Source: Heliopora coerulea
Taxonomy: Eukaryota; Cnidaria; Anthozoa; Scleralcyonacea; Helioporidae
Direction of reading: 5' to 3'
NCBI GenBank assembly: GCA_030142905.1
Contig: JASJOG010000011.1
Span: 1,240,001 to 1,304,000 of the forward strand
DNA: 64,000 nt
Made by a program: the position numbers and the translations under genes. Shown piece after piece: positions 1 to 13,900 of the stretch (its first letter is position 1; every line of letters begins with the position of its first letter). The notes below the pieces were generated by a model. It had not been told where the DNA came from. It worked only from the letters and a program-made list of their open reading frames with translations, and did not search any database.

Positions 1-3000
1 CAGTTTTCTCTACTTTGTTCGACAACGACGTAGCTAAAGAACTGATGAGTTTTTCATGTTTCTGTTTTTCATTTGTTTGCTTTTCACGAGCGAAACGGTC
101 AAACATCTGATCTAGAAAAAAGAAGCAGGAAAAAATATTGTCTTCAAGTTGTATGCAACTGTAAATTATGGCATCACGGCCAATCACAGTCTGGTTGACA
201 CATCCTGAAATTCCATTCGCTGAACGTCTTTGGATCGAAACGGATAATATTATATAGCATGTCAAATGCTGAATCCCTAGTAGAATGATTTCATGATAGC
301 CAAATTTGAAAAAAAAAAAATACATAGTGAAGCTACAGTTTAGTGAAAGTCTGACCCCTAATGTTTTCCGCTGCAAGACAATCTCCTTCTCGTTTGTATT
401 ATTAGTAATTCCTCTAACAATGCGGGCAGGGTAACACCGTGTCTCCCGACTTATGGTTTTGTCACTTCGCTCTCCAGATTAAAAATGGAGAGATTATATA
501 GGTTGTACAAGTTAAGAAAATCTCACCTCTGCTGAAAACCTTTCACTTTTTGAGGGTAGAGTGAAAAATTGCCGGCAGCTATTGTTCACAGGTTATCAAA
601 TGACAAAAAAACACAAAGCACACGATTAAAACTGCAAGTCGAGCGAAGGTCGGTAGTCCACAACCACTTAGTAGTACGTAACCCAATAATTACTGGTTAG
701 TGTACTGGTTATACTTTAGGAACGCCATTTATATCTTCAGAAAATTACCTTGCTCTCTTGCATGTTCAGCTAAAACCGTCTCCATTTTGGACGATACCGC
801 ACATTCCAACACTGCCACTTCCTCGCGAAGAACCTCAGTCACCTGCTGATTCTGTTGTCGTTGCTGATTCTGTATTTCACTTCTCAGTTGGTTAATCTCA
901 GTTTGTTGGGTGCGTAAAATGGAAAGCATTTCGCCCAACGACGAGGAGATGTTACTGTCAAACACCTTGAATATATATAAACCGCGAAATTATTAATTGA
1001 TCATTATGCTAGCCATTTATTTCACAGAGCACAAGATCTCTGGCGAGAATGTGTCTGGTTCTCCAGTTGTTTTAAGTCTGTTACACATGCGTATTTATGC
1101 TTCGGAATTGTAATCCTGATGTATGGATTAAACTGACGAGAGCCTCGAGGACGAACTAAAGCGAATCAAAAGCAGGAATCTTACTGAGTAGACTGTCCTG
1201 GGGTTAATTCATACATCAGAATGACAAACGGGTCAATAAAACCTGGAATTGAATAGTGATATTTCGCCAAAATTATGACAAAATATGATGGAGAACGACA
1301 ATGCGATCAAGGCGTTCAATTTTCTGAGAATTGTCGCAAATTCTGATAAACCAAAAATGAACAATCGTTCGAAAAATGCAATCCTTGTGGACAGTTAGAT
1401 GGTAGGATTTTCCTGAGAAATTTAGAAAACATAATATTTGCGATAAGTTTTATCGCACAATCACCACCACAAATTTGGCCACGCCGTGTTGATGTAAAAC
1501 TTTTTGGGAACCGTTAAAGTTAAACGATTACTTGACATTGCTTCATGAAAAAAATGATTTTGGTTTTGACGGATCGAAGCTCGAACTAAAGTAATACCAA
1601 TTTCATTATGGTGGCGTTTCTTCAAGATTGTTGCAAAGGAGGAATTGAAGAAACGCTACGATAATGGAACACTTGTCGTTTTCGGGAAGTTTCAATAACC
1701 GATTCTAATAATCTCAATGCGTACTGTTTTCATTTGGTTGTGGATCTCTCAAAATGCGATGATTTTGATAGTGCTTTATATGCGACTTAATTTCCTTTCA
1801 ATGTTTAGAAAGACTCGCTACTTTAAATCATCAGGAAACTCTCAGCCGGTATTCGTAGTTTAATTAATAAATTAAACTGTAAGACTTACAGGTTGCTGCA
1901 TAACAGCCTCTGGTGGTATATCAACCTGTTTGCGTGGGGTAACAGTGAGGCTATAAAAATATGAAAATAAATTGAGAAATTCATCGTATATTAAAGTCCT
2001 TGTAACTGGTTGTATGAATGAGTAATAACCAAGTCTTCAACTTGGTGCAAGGTAAACCTTTTGTTCTAGGTAGACCATTGCTTCGGAGGTTAACGGAACT
2101 ACTCGATGTCCTGAACTACTAACAAGAAAATAAACGGCATTTGTGGGGAGAAAAAACTTACTTGGACCTCATCTTGTTTTTCAGAGGCAGCGGCTCATCT
2201 GTACGTTTAGGTGTTTCAGAAAGAGGTAAATTCTGTCCTTGTTCTGGCACGGACTGCTCCAAGTCAACGGACGTAGCTTCAATACGAACCGAATCCCGCA
2301 AAGGTTCATTGTCCGCTGGCTCCAAACCAGAAGGAACAATTTCCTTCGACGTGCCGGCACCAATTTCTGATGCAAGAGGAGGTTCGCTCCTTTCGACTTC
2401 TTTGATGTTTGTGATATTTCTTTGAATATCCGTTGCGCTCTCAATTTCAACCTCCTCTGTGACTTCGCGCCCTTTCGGCAAAGGTTCGTTTTCCGTCGTG
2501 GGTGTTTTCTCCGAGTCCTCTTCTTGTTCATCCTCGCGGCTGTGACGACGTTTCGGAGTACTGTGGGTAATGGCGGAAAACCTTTCAGATTTCAGCTCTT
2601 TGTCATCCCCCCGTCCACCAGACTTAAATGCAGGGAAAGGTACTTTAGCTGGGTCAGGTGATTCCGGGAGGGGATGAACTATAGGCGAGCCTTGTCCAGT
2701 CCACAAGGAAAAGCTTTCGGCGCCTTTGCTTGGTGCTTCTTGCTGAGTTTCGTCTTCGCAAGTTCGAAAAGTACAAGTACTCTCGGAAATCTGGGAAGAC
2801 GCTGATTTTCCTAGAAGTTCATCGATATTCACAGAACCAAAAGAATTGTTCATAGAAGTGACGGAAGTGATACTGCTTGTGATGCTTGCAGCTTCGGGAG
2901 GTGTTTGTGAGGTTTGGGGCACGGGAGTTGTGAATGCATTAGGTGCGATCAGTTTAGGTTTGTTAGAGGATGAGGCATCTGACCTGGTCTCAACCTCCTC

Positions 3001-6000
3001 CACCTCAGTACTGCTTGTGTCCAAGCCACTTACATCGGACAAGCCATCAAGAACACCTGTAAATACAAAGGCAAGTCTCCTCCTCAGAAAAACACTTCTC
3101 GCCTCAAAATACATAGAAACTGGTATAGCTAACTATGGGTGTCGCCCGCGTAATTTTTTCTTTCGTAAACGGCCGTTAAGCCATCTCAATTCTTCTTGCT
3201 ATCCCCAAGTGTACCCTTAGCACCCTTAGTCTATTAACTCGCATCAACCAGAAAATAGAGTCAAAATTTATTACCTGTTTACTTTCCTTGACTTTAAATC
3301 CAACTACGGATTATCTGGGTCACCTTATCCAAACCGAAATCCTGACCTAACCGTCCCAGTAGCAGGTTTCCCTCCTCGCTTATACCCTAACTTGACCACT
3401 AGTCGCTTTATCACACAAATTTTAACATTCTGGCTATGCGAAAGCTCTAAGAAGATCAGGCACTACAGAGTATAAAAAACAAAACAAAAAAACCCACTTT
3501 GAGTGCAAAGAAAATTACTCGTTTTCGCCACGGATTCGATCGCACACTACCGATCGCTGTTGTTCCCACTATCCACTACGCTACGCTTGGAGGCCCCGTG
3601 GGGTACTTCATGCTTAAAATTGGGAATTTAAAAAACATCTCATCATTTAGTTACGGTCTTCAGAGTACACTTGGGGAACTCGAGAACATTAGGATGACAT
3701 CGACCGCTTACGAAAGGTAAAACAGCATCGCCTGCCTTTAGAAAATGGGGAAGGATAAGCAACGTAGACAATGAAGAAATTCGTCGATTAAGCCGAGAGG
3801 TTCAGAATACAACCGGGATGAAACGGGACGATGTTGTCTCCAATTTTGTGTTCATTCAAGATACAATACTACGAAATCAGTTACTTGTTTCTGGAGACGT
3901 CGTCGATAAAGCGGCCACACTGGATGGAGTAGGCGGAGGAACGGAGGCAAAAGGGTGATACTGAACCGTTAACTCTTGCATCGCCCTTGAAGAAAAAAGA
4001 AAAACACGTTCACTTGAAAGGCAAAATTATCTGGAGCATACGTTGGAAAACTTTCGCTATTTATTGTTTGAATTTTTTTCGCTTGACAAAATGGACAAGT
4101 GACATTATTTTCTACACTTTTCTCGCTCATTTCTTAACTCTCTAACGTTCTCTCGAGTAGTGATGATTGCCTTACTTTGTGTGGATGCAATGAAGTTTGA
4201 TTTTGATCGTAGGCACTGGTTTCACATCATCTTCACTTGCTTCAACGCGTTCTTCCGTCTCCTGTTTCTCTTCCTCATCATCTTGTTGCTGAGGCTCGCC
4301 ATTCTGGTCCATGCTATCCCTGACAGACGTCTTGAACAATTTAGCTTCAGTTATTACGAAACTCAAGAGGGGCTGAGTGAGCATAAAGTGTGCCACTGAC
4401 GTAACATGTGCTTTCCCTTCCTCCAAGTCTTCATGTAGAAGAAACACGTACAAGATCTGTTAAAGATCACAAACGTTGTGTTGACCAACAGTTCTTAAAT
4501 TATATAAATCAATGCATGCATGCATGCATGCATGCATGTATGTATGTATGTATGTATGTATGTATGTATGTATGTATGTATGTATGTATGTATGTATGTA
4601 TGTATGTTTGAATGAATGAATGTATGTTTGAATGAATGGATGAATGAATGAATGAATGAATGAATGAATGAACGAATGAATGTATGTATATATGTATGTT
4701 TGAATGAATGAATGTATGTTTGAATGAATGAATGAATGAATGAATGTATGTATGTATGTATGTATGTATGTATGTATGTATGTATGTATGTATGTATGTA
4801 TGTATGTATGTTGTATGTATGTCTGTCTGTCTGTTTACCTCCCTATTTGTCTCTCTCTTCGTTTGTCTATCTTCCGATCTGTCTGTCTATCTGTTGGTCG
4901 TTCTTCCTGTCGGTCTGCACCCGTTCCAGCTCTTGATAATGTTCATGTATTGTGTAGAAGTCCGTCACCGCGTATTATGTCCGTGTATGTGTCCTTAGTT
5001 TAAAGTTAACTTCTGCATTGTTTCATGACGAACTAGACCCAAACTAACTGCCGCTAATAATAACGAAAAATTTCAAGAACTAAGCGAACCGTACCTTCCT
5101 GTTAATATCTGATAAGACTAAATACTTGGCAGATAAATCCAAACTCGCTTTCAACTTCAGTGGGGGAGAAGAAACGTGACTGTAAGGAAAAGGAGAGTAT
5201 TAACGACTTACTCGCATACAACGTTCACTCCTTTCAGAATCTAAGGCAAGACTTATTCTACATGTATAAAAATATCCTTTTACTTACCATAAATTTGACG
5301 CTGGCAATTCAAACCTAAATTAGAAAAGTCTTCGAAGTCATTAAAACGGTGGGTTCGGTTTACATTACAGACGAGGTCAGCTTTAATTTAAATTAAATTA
5401 AAGTAAAGTAAAGTAAAGTAACATGAAGTGAAGTAAAGTTAAGTAAAGTAAAGTAAAGTAAAGTAAAATAAAGTAAAGTAAAGTAAAGTAAAGTAAAGTA
5501 AAGTAAAGTAAAGTAACGTAACGTAACGTAACGTAACGTAACGTAACGTAAAGTAACGTAAAGTAAAGTAACGTAAAGTAACGTAACGTAACGTAACGTA
5601 ACATAACGTAACGTAACGTAACGTAACGTAAAGTAAAGTAAAGTAAAGTAAAGTAAAGTAAAGTAAAGTAAAGTAAAGTTAAGTTAAGTAAAGTAAAGTT
5701 TTTTCTTAATTTAATTAAAGTAAAGTAAAGTAACGTAAAGTAATGTAAAGTAACGTAAAGTAACGTAAAGTAACGTAAAGTAAAGTAAATTAAAGTAAAT
5801 TAAAGTAAATTAAAGTAAAGTAAAGTAAAGTAAAGTAACGTAAAGTAACGTAAAGTAAAGTAAATTAAAGTAAATTAAAGTAAAGTAAAGTAAATTAAAG
5901 TAAATTAAAGTAAAGTAAAGTAAAGTAAAGTGTCTTTATTTATACTGGATAACCCTATCAGTTACATAAGCTGTTCTCCCTAGAGGTACAGTAAGGGCCA

Positions 6001-7651
6001 TAATGCTTTGCCACTCAATTCAAAAGAGATCGCAAATAATTCAAACGAGAGACCTTGAAAGAGTCATTGATATAATGATTACGTCTTCCTTTACTTGCTT
6101 CTTGATCTGATTACGATAAATTCAGTCACCTTTCCTTAAAACAAAACCTTTCCCCATAAGACCCTTAAGGCCCAATTTACATCCTACCAATGTCGTATAG
6201 GATTGCTCGTCGTGAGGTATGCAATGTTGTCTCAAGGGCACAATTCCTGCTTTTGATTCGCTCACTAATGTAACAATTTACTCTGACAAGTTAATCGGAT
6301 CCATCAAAACGAAAAACCGTTCCTTCCAATAATCGTAAGTTCTGAATCAGGCCCAAGACAAAGCGCTCAAACAGAAATGCCTCTTTACCTTATGGTTTGT
6401 AAACATGTCCATGTGACAGTGCACCAAATTTTCAATTCACTACTGTGGTTAGCACCGGTCATCAAGAACCGCCAGAATGGACTCCTGTGAATGAATTGAA
6501 AAAGTACGAAAACGACCATTAGGCTAAAGGGCTGTTTACAGGTGCGATTTTGTGCCTTGGGATTGACATCTTGTTGTATGTGTTTGACTGAAGAGTTCAA
6601 CAAACCGCTGACCTTATAGGGTTAGGGTTAAGCCTCGTTTACCCGTGCGATTTTGTGCTGTTTGTTGAACTGAAGCGTTCAACAGACCACTGACCTTATA
6701 GGGTTAGGGTTAAGCCTCGTTTACACTAGCGATTTTGTGCCATGCGATTGACATCTTGGAGTATGTGTTTGACTGACGAGAGTGTAGAGGACATACTGCA
6801 GCCAATAATCATAAGAGGATATCTTGCTGCATAGACTATCGTAAACAGGACTTAAGAATACACCAGGCCACAATTTTCAGATAGTTCGTTGGAATGATGT
6901 TTCCACAGCTACAGTACACAATACGAACACTAAACCAGAGCCGACCAAGGACAAAAAAAGTACACGAACAAATAAATGCAGTAACCAACTTCTTATTTTT
7001 CTATAAATACTTCTGTACGCATAGAGATGAAGAGCTATATCAATACAATTAAATAATATATAAATAATAAAAGCTCAATACCTTGACGCATACGCTTGTC
7101 ACACAACAACAAGCTGCAGCAACAGAACGAATGAGAGAACAACGCAAAAAAAAGAGGACAAAGAAAAAAGGGGGGGTAAAATCACACATGGAAGGGTTAA
7201 AATCAAACTTACTTGTCATCCGGTACTAAGAGATTATCACAAAAGATCAAACGCGACACTGGTTTTCCATCGTGAGGTTGCATTTCATGTAAACACCGCG
7301 GTGGATCGTTTGATTCAAAGTCCAGATTCCAGAACTTTAAATCACCATCTTCACTTGCCGTTGCCAGTACGCTTCCATCTGGGGCTAAAGCAATATCTGC
7401 TATGCGCTAAATACCACAACAAAATTTGAAAATCAAGAAGGCATTTGCATGTTTCACAAAATTCATTTAGCAGCATAACGCTAGTACTCCAAACCATGAA
7501 ATAAAATAGAGTACTGCGTAGACACTGTTGAAATCGAAGTGAAATAATCGGAAAGGTCTGAGTAATACCGAAATGTAAAGAGTAGTTTTCTAACGTTTCG
7601 AGCGAAGACCCTTCGTCAGAGAGAAAACGTAAGAGGAACGAAAAACACGGA

Positions 7652-7682
<31 letters not shown>

Positions 7683-7910
7683 TAAGTAAATACGAAAGAC
7701 AAAAATTTTGCTGTCACTACTCTGAGTTTCACGCGCTCAGGCGTTGCCTGATGATCATCAGTTGCCTGATGATCGCCTGAGCGCGTGAAACTCAGAGTAG
7801 TGACAGCAAAATTTTTGTCTTTCGTATTTACTTATTCGCTCTACCAGCAACGGTATTGAGCGCTCTATATTTTCATATCAACGCTGTAACCTTCGTGGTA
7901 CTCATCATTG

Positions 7911-7994
<84 letters not shown>

Positions 7995-10900
7995 ATGGTC
8001 ATGTGACAACAAGTGGCCAATCAGAATGGGAAAACGAAAACAAGTGTAAATGAGATAGTGGCTCGTCACTCGCCTAAAATATCAACGATCAGCAAACCAG
8101 GTGGGTGTGTCAAAAACAATATGGGAGAGTGAAAGCTAAACACAAAAGAGCTAAGTAGCTATTGTTTACGCTCACCCGTGCAAAGCAAAAACATTAGCCA
8201 CACGGATTAAGTACAAGAAAAACGTTCGTTGAGTCCGTGAGGGTGAATGGTTCCAATTTTAAAGATGAGACGCTTTTCCTGTCTTTTGCGACTATTATTA
8301 CCGCCAGAAATGTGGGAGATGGCACAAACTTTCATGTTCGAAAGAGAATGATGGGCACTATTAAAATGTCGGGTGACAGGTTTGTCGACGTCTCCATTCC
8401 TTACGGAGCGAAGATGTTCAGCAAATTTGTCGGATAAGCGTCTTCCCGTTTCTCCAACGTAGAGCAGTACACATCTACTGCACGAAGGATGAACTTCTGG
8501 CCTTGAAATCGTTGCGAAGTCGGAATGACGTTGTCATCAGACCTGCAGACAAAGGTGGCGCCGTTGTGGTTTGGAGGGCTGATTTGTATTGAAAAGAAGC
8601 TTTCCGGCAGCTCTCTCGTCAAGGGAAGACCTTACGTGTAAGTACCTGGGTGTACAACGTTTACACATTGTACATCCAGCCACCACCCATCAAAATTACC
8701 AACTGGTGATTTGATACTGGAACCCACTCACTACCCACTGCTCGTCTACCAACCAGTCCATCTCTTTCTCATCTATATCATTCCCCCAAATGAAAGTATA
8801 ACTTACCTCTTTATGACCATTGGCAACTCTTATAATTCCCGTTTTTACGTCCTTGATGTCCACCGTATCACCATGCGCATCTTTAACCATGGAAATATAC
8901 AACGCCTCGGCCACATTTCCAAACGTTACTGCCAACACTTGCTCAACCACATCGCCTTGTACACTGTCTTGTCCTTCGTCCACGTTCTCGTTAATGTAAG
9001 GACACCAGATAAGCCTGTTCCCTTCACAAGACGTCGATTTTAGATGGGTTCTCTTCACATGAAGTTTCAAGTCATAGCTATGGTGTTAAACAAATCTAAC
9101 AGGAACATGAAAACCACAGATGTAGGTTGAAACATTCAAGAACTCTGCTTCAGAATCATCCTCAGAGTAACATGAATTGAATATTTCATGAATTAACTTA
9201 CACTGCTGAAGTGAACTAGAAAAGTTAACAAGAGCGGGATTCGAACTCGCATCTTCGGGTAACTGGACCACTGCTCTAACAACTGAGCTATAGAGTGACC
9301 TTTTGGTAGAGCAGTGGTCCGGTGACCCCAAGATGGAGTTTGAATTCCGCTCTAGTCAACTTTTCTAGCTGACTTTAGTGTAGGTCAATTCGTGAAATAT
9401 TCTGTTCATATTCAAGCACGGTTTCCATACAGTCGCACTTGTGATAAGCACCATCCAAGTTAATATAAAAGTATAGGGCTCCGTAGGCCACGATGAACGT
9501 CGTAACACAAAAGGGAACAGGAAATTACCAAAATTTAGGAAAGAAGATACCGACATTTGGAGTTAAGAACGTTGGTCGGAGTGAAATGTAGTCCTTCGCC
9601 CGAAACGCCAGAATCTCCTCTCCTAAGTTTCGGCAATTCTTTGACTCTTCTGGCTTTTCAGATGTACTGTTTGTTAATACTCGACCAAGCTTTCCTCTTA
9701 TTACATCGGACTTTACAGGAGCATCTTCTTCATGCTCCAGTGAAGTCCAAGGGGACCAAGCCTTCGTCAAGGTGTTTTCCAGAAAGAGCGCAGAATTTTC
9801 GTCTTTATGCAAACTAGAGTATCATGGGATTAAAGTTGTTTCTCGAAATATAAAACAAAACAGATTCCGAAAAATAGCATCTTGCGAACTCAAAATTCGA
9901 GTTAGAACAAGACAAAAGTCAGACTGTAATATTTCGACTTTATTGCAAAGTCATCATCAGACAAAATAATGATGACTTTGACGATGACTATGCAATAAAG
10001 TCGAGATATTACAATCTCAGTTTTGTCTCGTTCTAAATCGAATTTTGAGTTCACAAGATACTATTTTTCGGAATCTGTTTTGTTTTATATTACTTGAAGT
10101 TGTCGGCTGGCTGTGGTTTCAAGTTGTTTCTGTTCCATCCAACTTCTGTACCAGATTAACCCATCTCGTAACATCCTCTATGGCAGCAAAAAAGGATACT
10201 TTATCTTATCATTTTCTTCATATATTGTCCAGACAAAAATATCTCCAGCCGAGTCGGTACAGGCAAGAACGTTGGAGTTATAATGAGCGAAAGCCACATC
10301 TTCAATGCTTCCAGTGAAACCTTTTACGAGTGCCCTTAGAGCTGTTTTTCGATTTATAATCCTTAGCACGAAGCTATCTTTACCTAACACAGTTAGAATA
10401 ATAAAAATTATCAATAAATATAAAATGTACTTCACTAAAAATCCTAATAAGCTAAACTCCTAAAACTACCCAAAAGAGATTTATTTAGGAATTATTTCAA
10501 GCGGCAAGTGCGTCAATGGCAGATATAAAAGCCTACATAAATATAATTAAAGTACTTCTCATTCAAATTTTCAAATTTTTTTTTCTCTAAGTCCAGTGGT
10601 GAAGTAATCTTACATCATTACTGTCCAATGCTGCAAACAGCTATTGGTATAACTGAAGAAGTTAAAACCACTGAACTCTTCAACAAGTTGAACTCTTTAA
10701 CTCTGTTTTTAATACTCTATAATTATTTTTTTAATTTTTATATATGTATCTTTAAAGAAATGTAACAGGACCTGATTTGATAACAGTTTATGTTTTTCAT
10801 ATAACTGATTGGGTTAACAGGTACAAAAATTTGTTAATAAGTAAATAAATGTTTTATAATAGAGTTCACATGTGATTCGTTACTGGTATCATTAATACAA

Positions 10901-13900
10901 TCTAATCTACCTATCCTATGTCCAAGGGAGTCTTCCATGATTCTATTCTGGCTATAGTTGTCACATTCATGGTATAATGTAAGGCTCATAGTTTAAAATA
11001 TTTGTAAAAAGCCAGAAGATTAAGAAACTGCTGAAAATTAAAACAGAAACTCAAATATTTATACAAATTGCCTCTCATCAGTGAAGGAAATGTGGGGATC
11101 CTTTGCTTAATATGTTAAGATCTATTTTTTACAGTTTTTTTCAATCTACTGGCTTTTAACACTTTGTCTACACACACTACATTTGAAGCATTTTACCTTA
11201 ATATCAATTTAGTATAAATGTGGAAAAGAGTTACTACAGTACACATAAACATCCAGTTTGTTGTACCGTATTTTCCGCACTATAAGTCGCACCGTATTAT
11301 AAGCCGCATCGGCAATTTTTGGCTATTTTTTTTGAAAAATTCATAGATAAGTCGCACCGGACTATAAGCCGCGCCGAACTATAAGCCGCTATGTGAAAAA
11401 GTCCAAATAAGTACCTATTTTGGTTACGTCGCTATTCCACGTGTAGCGTGAATAACTGAACAACGAACATGAGACAAGGAAAAACCGTGAACTATATCTG
11501 TCATTATTGCAACGTTCTACAGAAATATACATACACTAAACATCACGTAAAATGTGATTCATAAGACTGTAGTATGTAATGTCATTTTTAAAAGTCTATT
11601 AAATCGTCTTCGACAAACCCATGAAAATCGTCGTCCGTATCCGAAATATTGACCGAAATATTTTTGATCCGGCTTACCAGGAAAGAACTTATGACTCTGA
11701 TATTTCTTCATGTTCAAGAGTTTAAAGTTAATGGTAATTTGAGTTTTATAATAAAAATTATTGTGTCATTTTTTACGCGTTTTTTTGAAAAATTCGTATA
11801 TAAGTCGCACCGTAATTTAAAGGCATACGGCGAAAATTTTGGTCAAAAAGTAGCGGCTTATAGTGCGGAAAATACGGTATATTGTACCTTTCAGAGCATA
11901 ACACATATATTTTGAACAAACAGTGAGTAGATTTCCATTGTAATACTTGGGTTCCCAGTCAAAATTCACAACAGGGCGGATCGTCACCTGTAAGAAACAA
12001 CCAGGTAGTATAAGTAATACAATACCAACTTATGTGACAAGAACACATTAGCAGTAGTTATGATCCCAGTGTTGAATAACAATCCTGATGCAATATCACA
12101 TCAAGACATGGGGCAATTCTGACCACAATCAAGATCATGACTGAAAACTGTATATTAAGCAGCACCTTCCACTTGTAAAGGTTGCAATATCATGAATGAA
12201 ATTACAACATAGTTTGATGTACTGTAATAAATATCAAAATTTCAGAACCTTTTCTGAACAATTTGGGTAAGACTGGAAATGATATTTGGATAACTTGAAA
12301 TGGCATCAAAAATGCTAACCCTTCAGCTCTCTCTCTCTTAAATTTCTACTTATGTCTCTGTGAATCAATGCCAATGAAAAAATGTTTTCTACTTCCATAT
12401 ATCCTTCATGAAGGCATTATATTTGTATTACAGACTGTAGATCTCTACTATTTCATTACCATAAAGAAACCTAAAAAGGTGATAGAGCACTTCAAAATAA
12501 ATTTTGCATGCCTGAATCATACTTTCTTCTCATTAGGGCTACTCAGATGTAAGGAAATAAGCCATGGCTAGACTATACTACAGTTGAAATGAGCTGCAAA
12601 CAGTACATTTGTACAAGCATTTTTGCAACTTCAGTTAATTGAAGCTAATTTCAATCAGAAACAACTTTACAGGGGAGTCATTTGTGCAGGTGTTTGCAAC
12701 TTATTCTAGCCAAGGCTTAAACTAGCTGAAGCTTATATTTCTCCTGTAGGAACAGCACCAATGTTGATGCAGCACATCTTTAATAGCATGTGTGTAGTAT
12801 TTGTTTCAAGAATCCTTTTTCTTTGACTTAATAACAAGTGCCTAACAAAAAAATAAGAGAAAAAAAAAACAACAAAACAAAACAGAAAAAATACTTACTC
12901 TGCTGCTTCCAGATGATGTTGGTCTTCTTGTCTCCATTTCATTTGTAGTTATATGAACATCATTTCCATAAATAACAACACTTCCTTTTTGTTCATCACT
13001 AGTTAAGTGCCTAGTTTAATCAATTTTTCAGTAAGTTATTCACCCTGAATTACCGTTAATTGCAATCAGGTAGAGGCAACAAAAATTAAAATATAAATAG
13101 TCTCCATTGTTTTTAAAGCCATACTGTAAATGTGACATAGCTTACACAAGTTGGTGTACAGGATCCAGGGATATCCTTGGTGTCTCTTGCTCATTGAAAG
13201 AATCAAACGAGTCAGTATCAGGACCAGTTTCAGGCTGTAAATGATTGTGACAACATGGTGAAACCAGCTGGAGAAAATTGTCTTGCATTAACCAGAATGA
13301 TAAATTTTACATAATATGAGGATGGGTTGAACATTTGTGTTATTTGTGTTTACTATTTTATTTAAAATGAAAAGGGATTATTTTCTTATATTACTGTCCC
13401 ATTTGCTTTAAAAGCTCATCATAAAGTTACCTTAAAATGACAAAGTCACTTTATGAAACAAAATAAATAAAATAAATAAATAAATAAATAAATACTGTAC
13501 CATACTGTACTATTCAAACATTGAAAACCCACATTGACGGTATTGCAATGACTAATTAGCAAAATGGCTATAATGTAACTTATAATGATACCAAAATTAT
13601 TTCTGTTCCATACAAAATGTTTTGGGTGACAAAAATGATGTAAATTACACAAGTACTGCTTCAAACTTTTAAAACATAAAAAATCAATTAGACTTAGTCC
13701 TACTTCAAGGCAACTAATGTACATGTTTTTTTAAAGAGGACAGTTCCACAAGTACTGTTTCAAACTTTTAAAACATATAAAAAACAATTAGACTTAGTCC
13801 TGCTTCAAGGCAACTAATGTACATGATTTTTTTAAAGAAGGCAATAAAGAAAATGTAGATAATGATGAATTCTAACTTACCCTAATGTCAAACCCATTTT

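Larger units (their letters stand above)
7560..8475 (-). mobile_element. Penelope-like element 3' part: GIY-YIG endonuclease end plus ribozyme-bearing tail
   Basis: Reading the minus strand from 8475 gives an open 80-residue stretch with [35 protein letters not shown] and [17 protein letters not shown]. This is typical of the GIY-YIG endonuclease C-terminus of Penelope-like elements in aquatic animals. Downstream on the same strand the tail includes a (CA)n(TA)n microsatellite and ends near a hammerhead-like motif at 7628-7584, the order expected for this retroelement class. No full reverse transcriptase is present, so it is a truncated copy. It lies in the EDC4 intron between 7406 and 8807. 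Confidence 0.8.

Noticed and set aside
4408..5003. Overlapping ORFs rich in Met-Tyr-Val-Cys
   Set aside because: They are translations of the tetranucleotide microsatellite in an EDC4 intron.
5398..5604. 68-codon minus-strand ORF rich in Leu-Tyr-Thr
   Set aside because: Pure pentanucleotide satellite.
9226..9300. Functional tRNA gene
   Set aside because: A and B boxes are present but acceptor and anticodon stems do not pair well; it is a SINE head.
11649..11915. 88-codon plus-strand ORF
   Set aside because: Spans the MITE and the antisense of an EDC4 exon; no motif.
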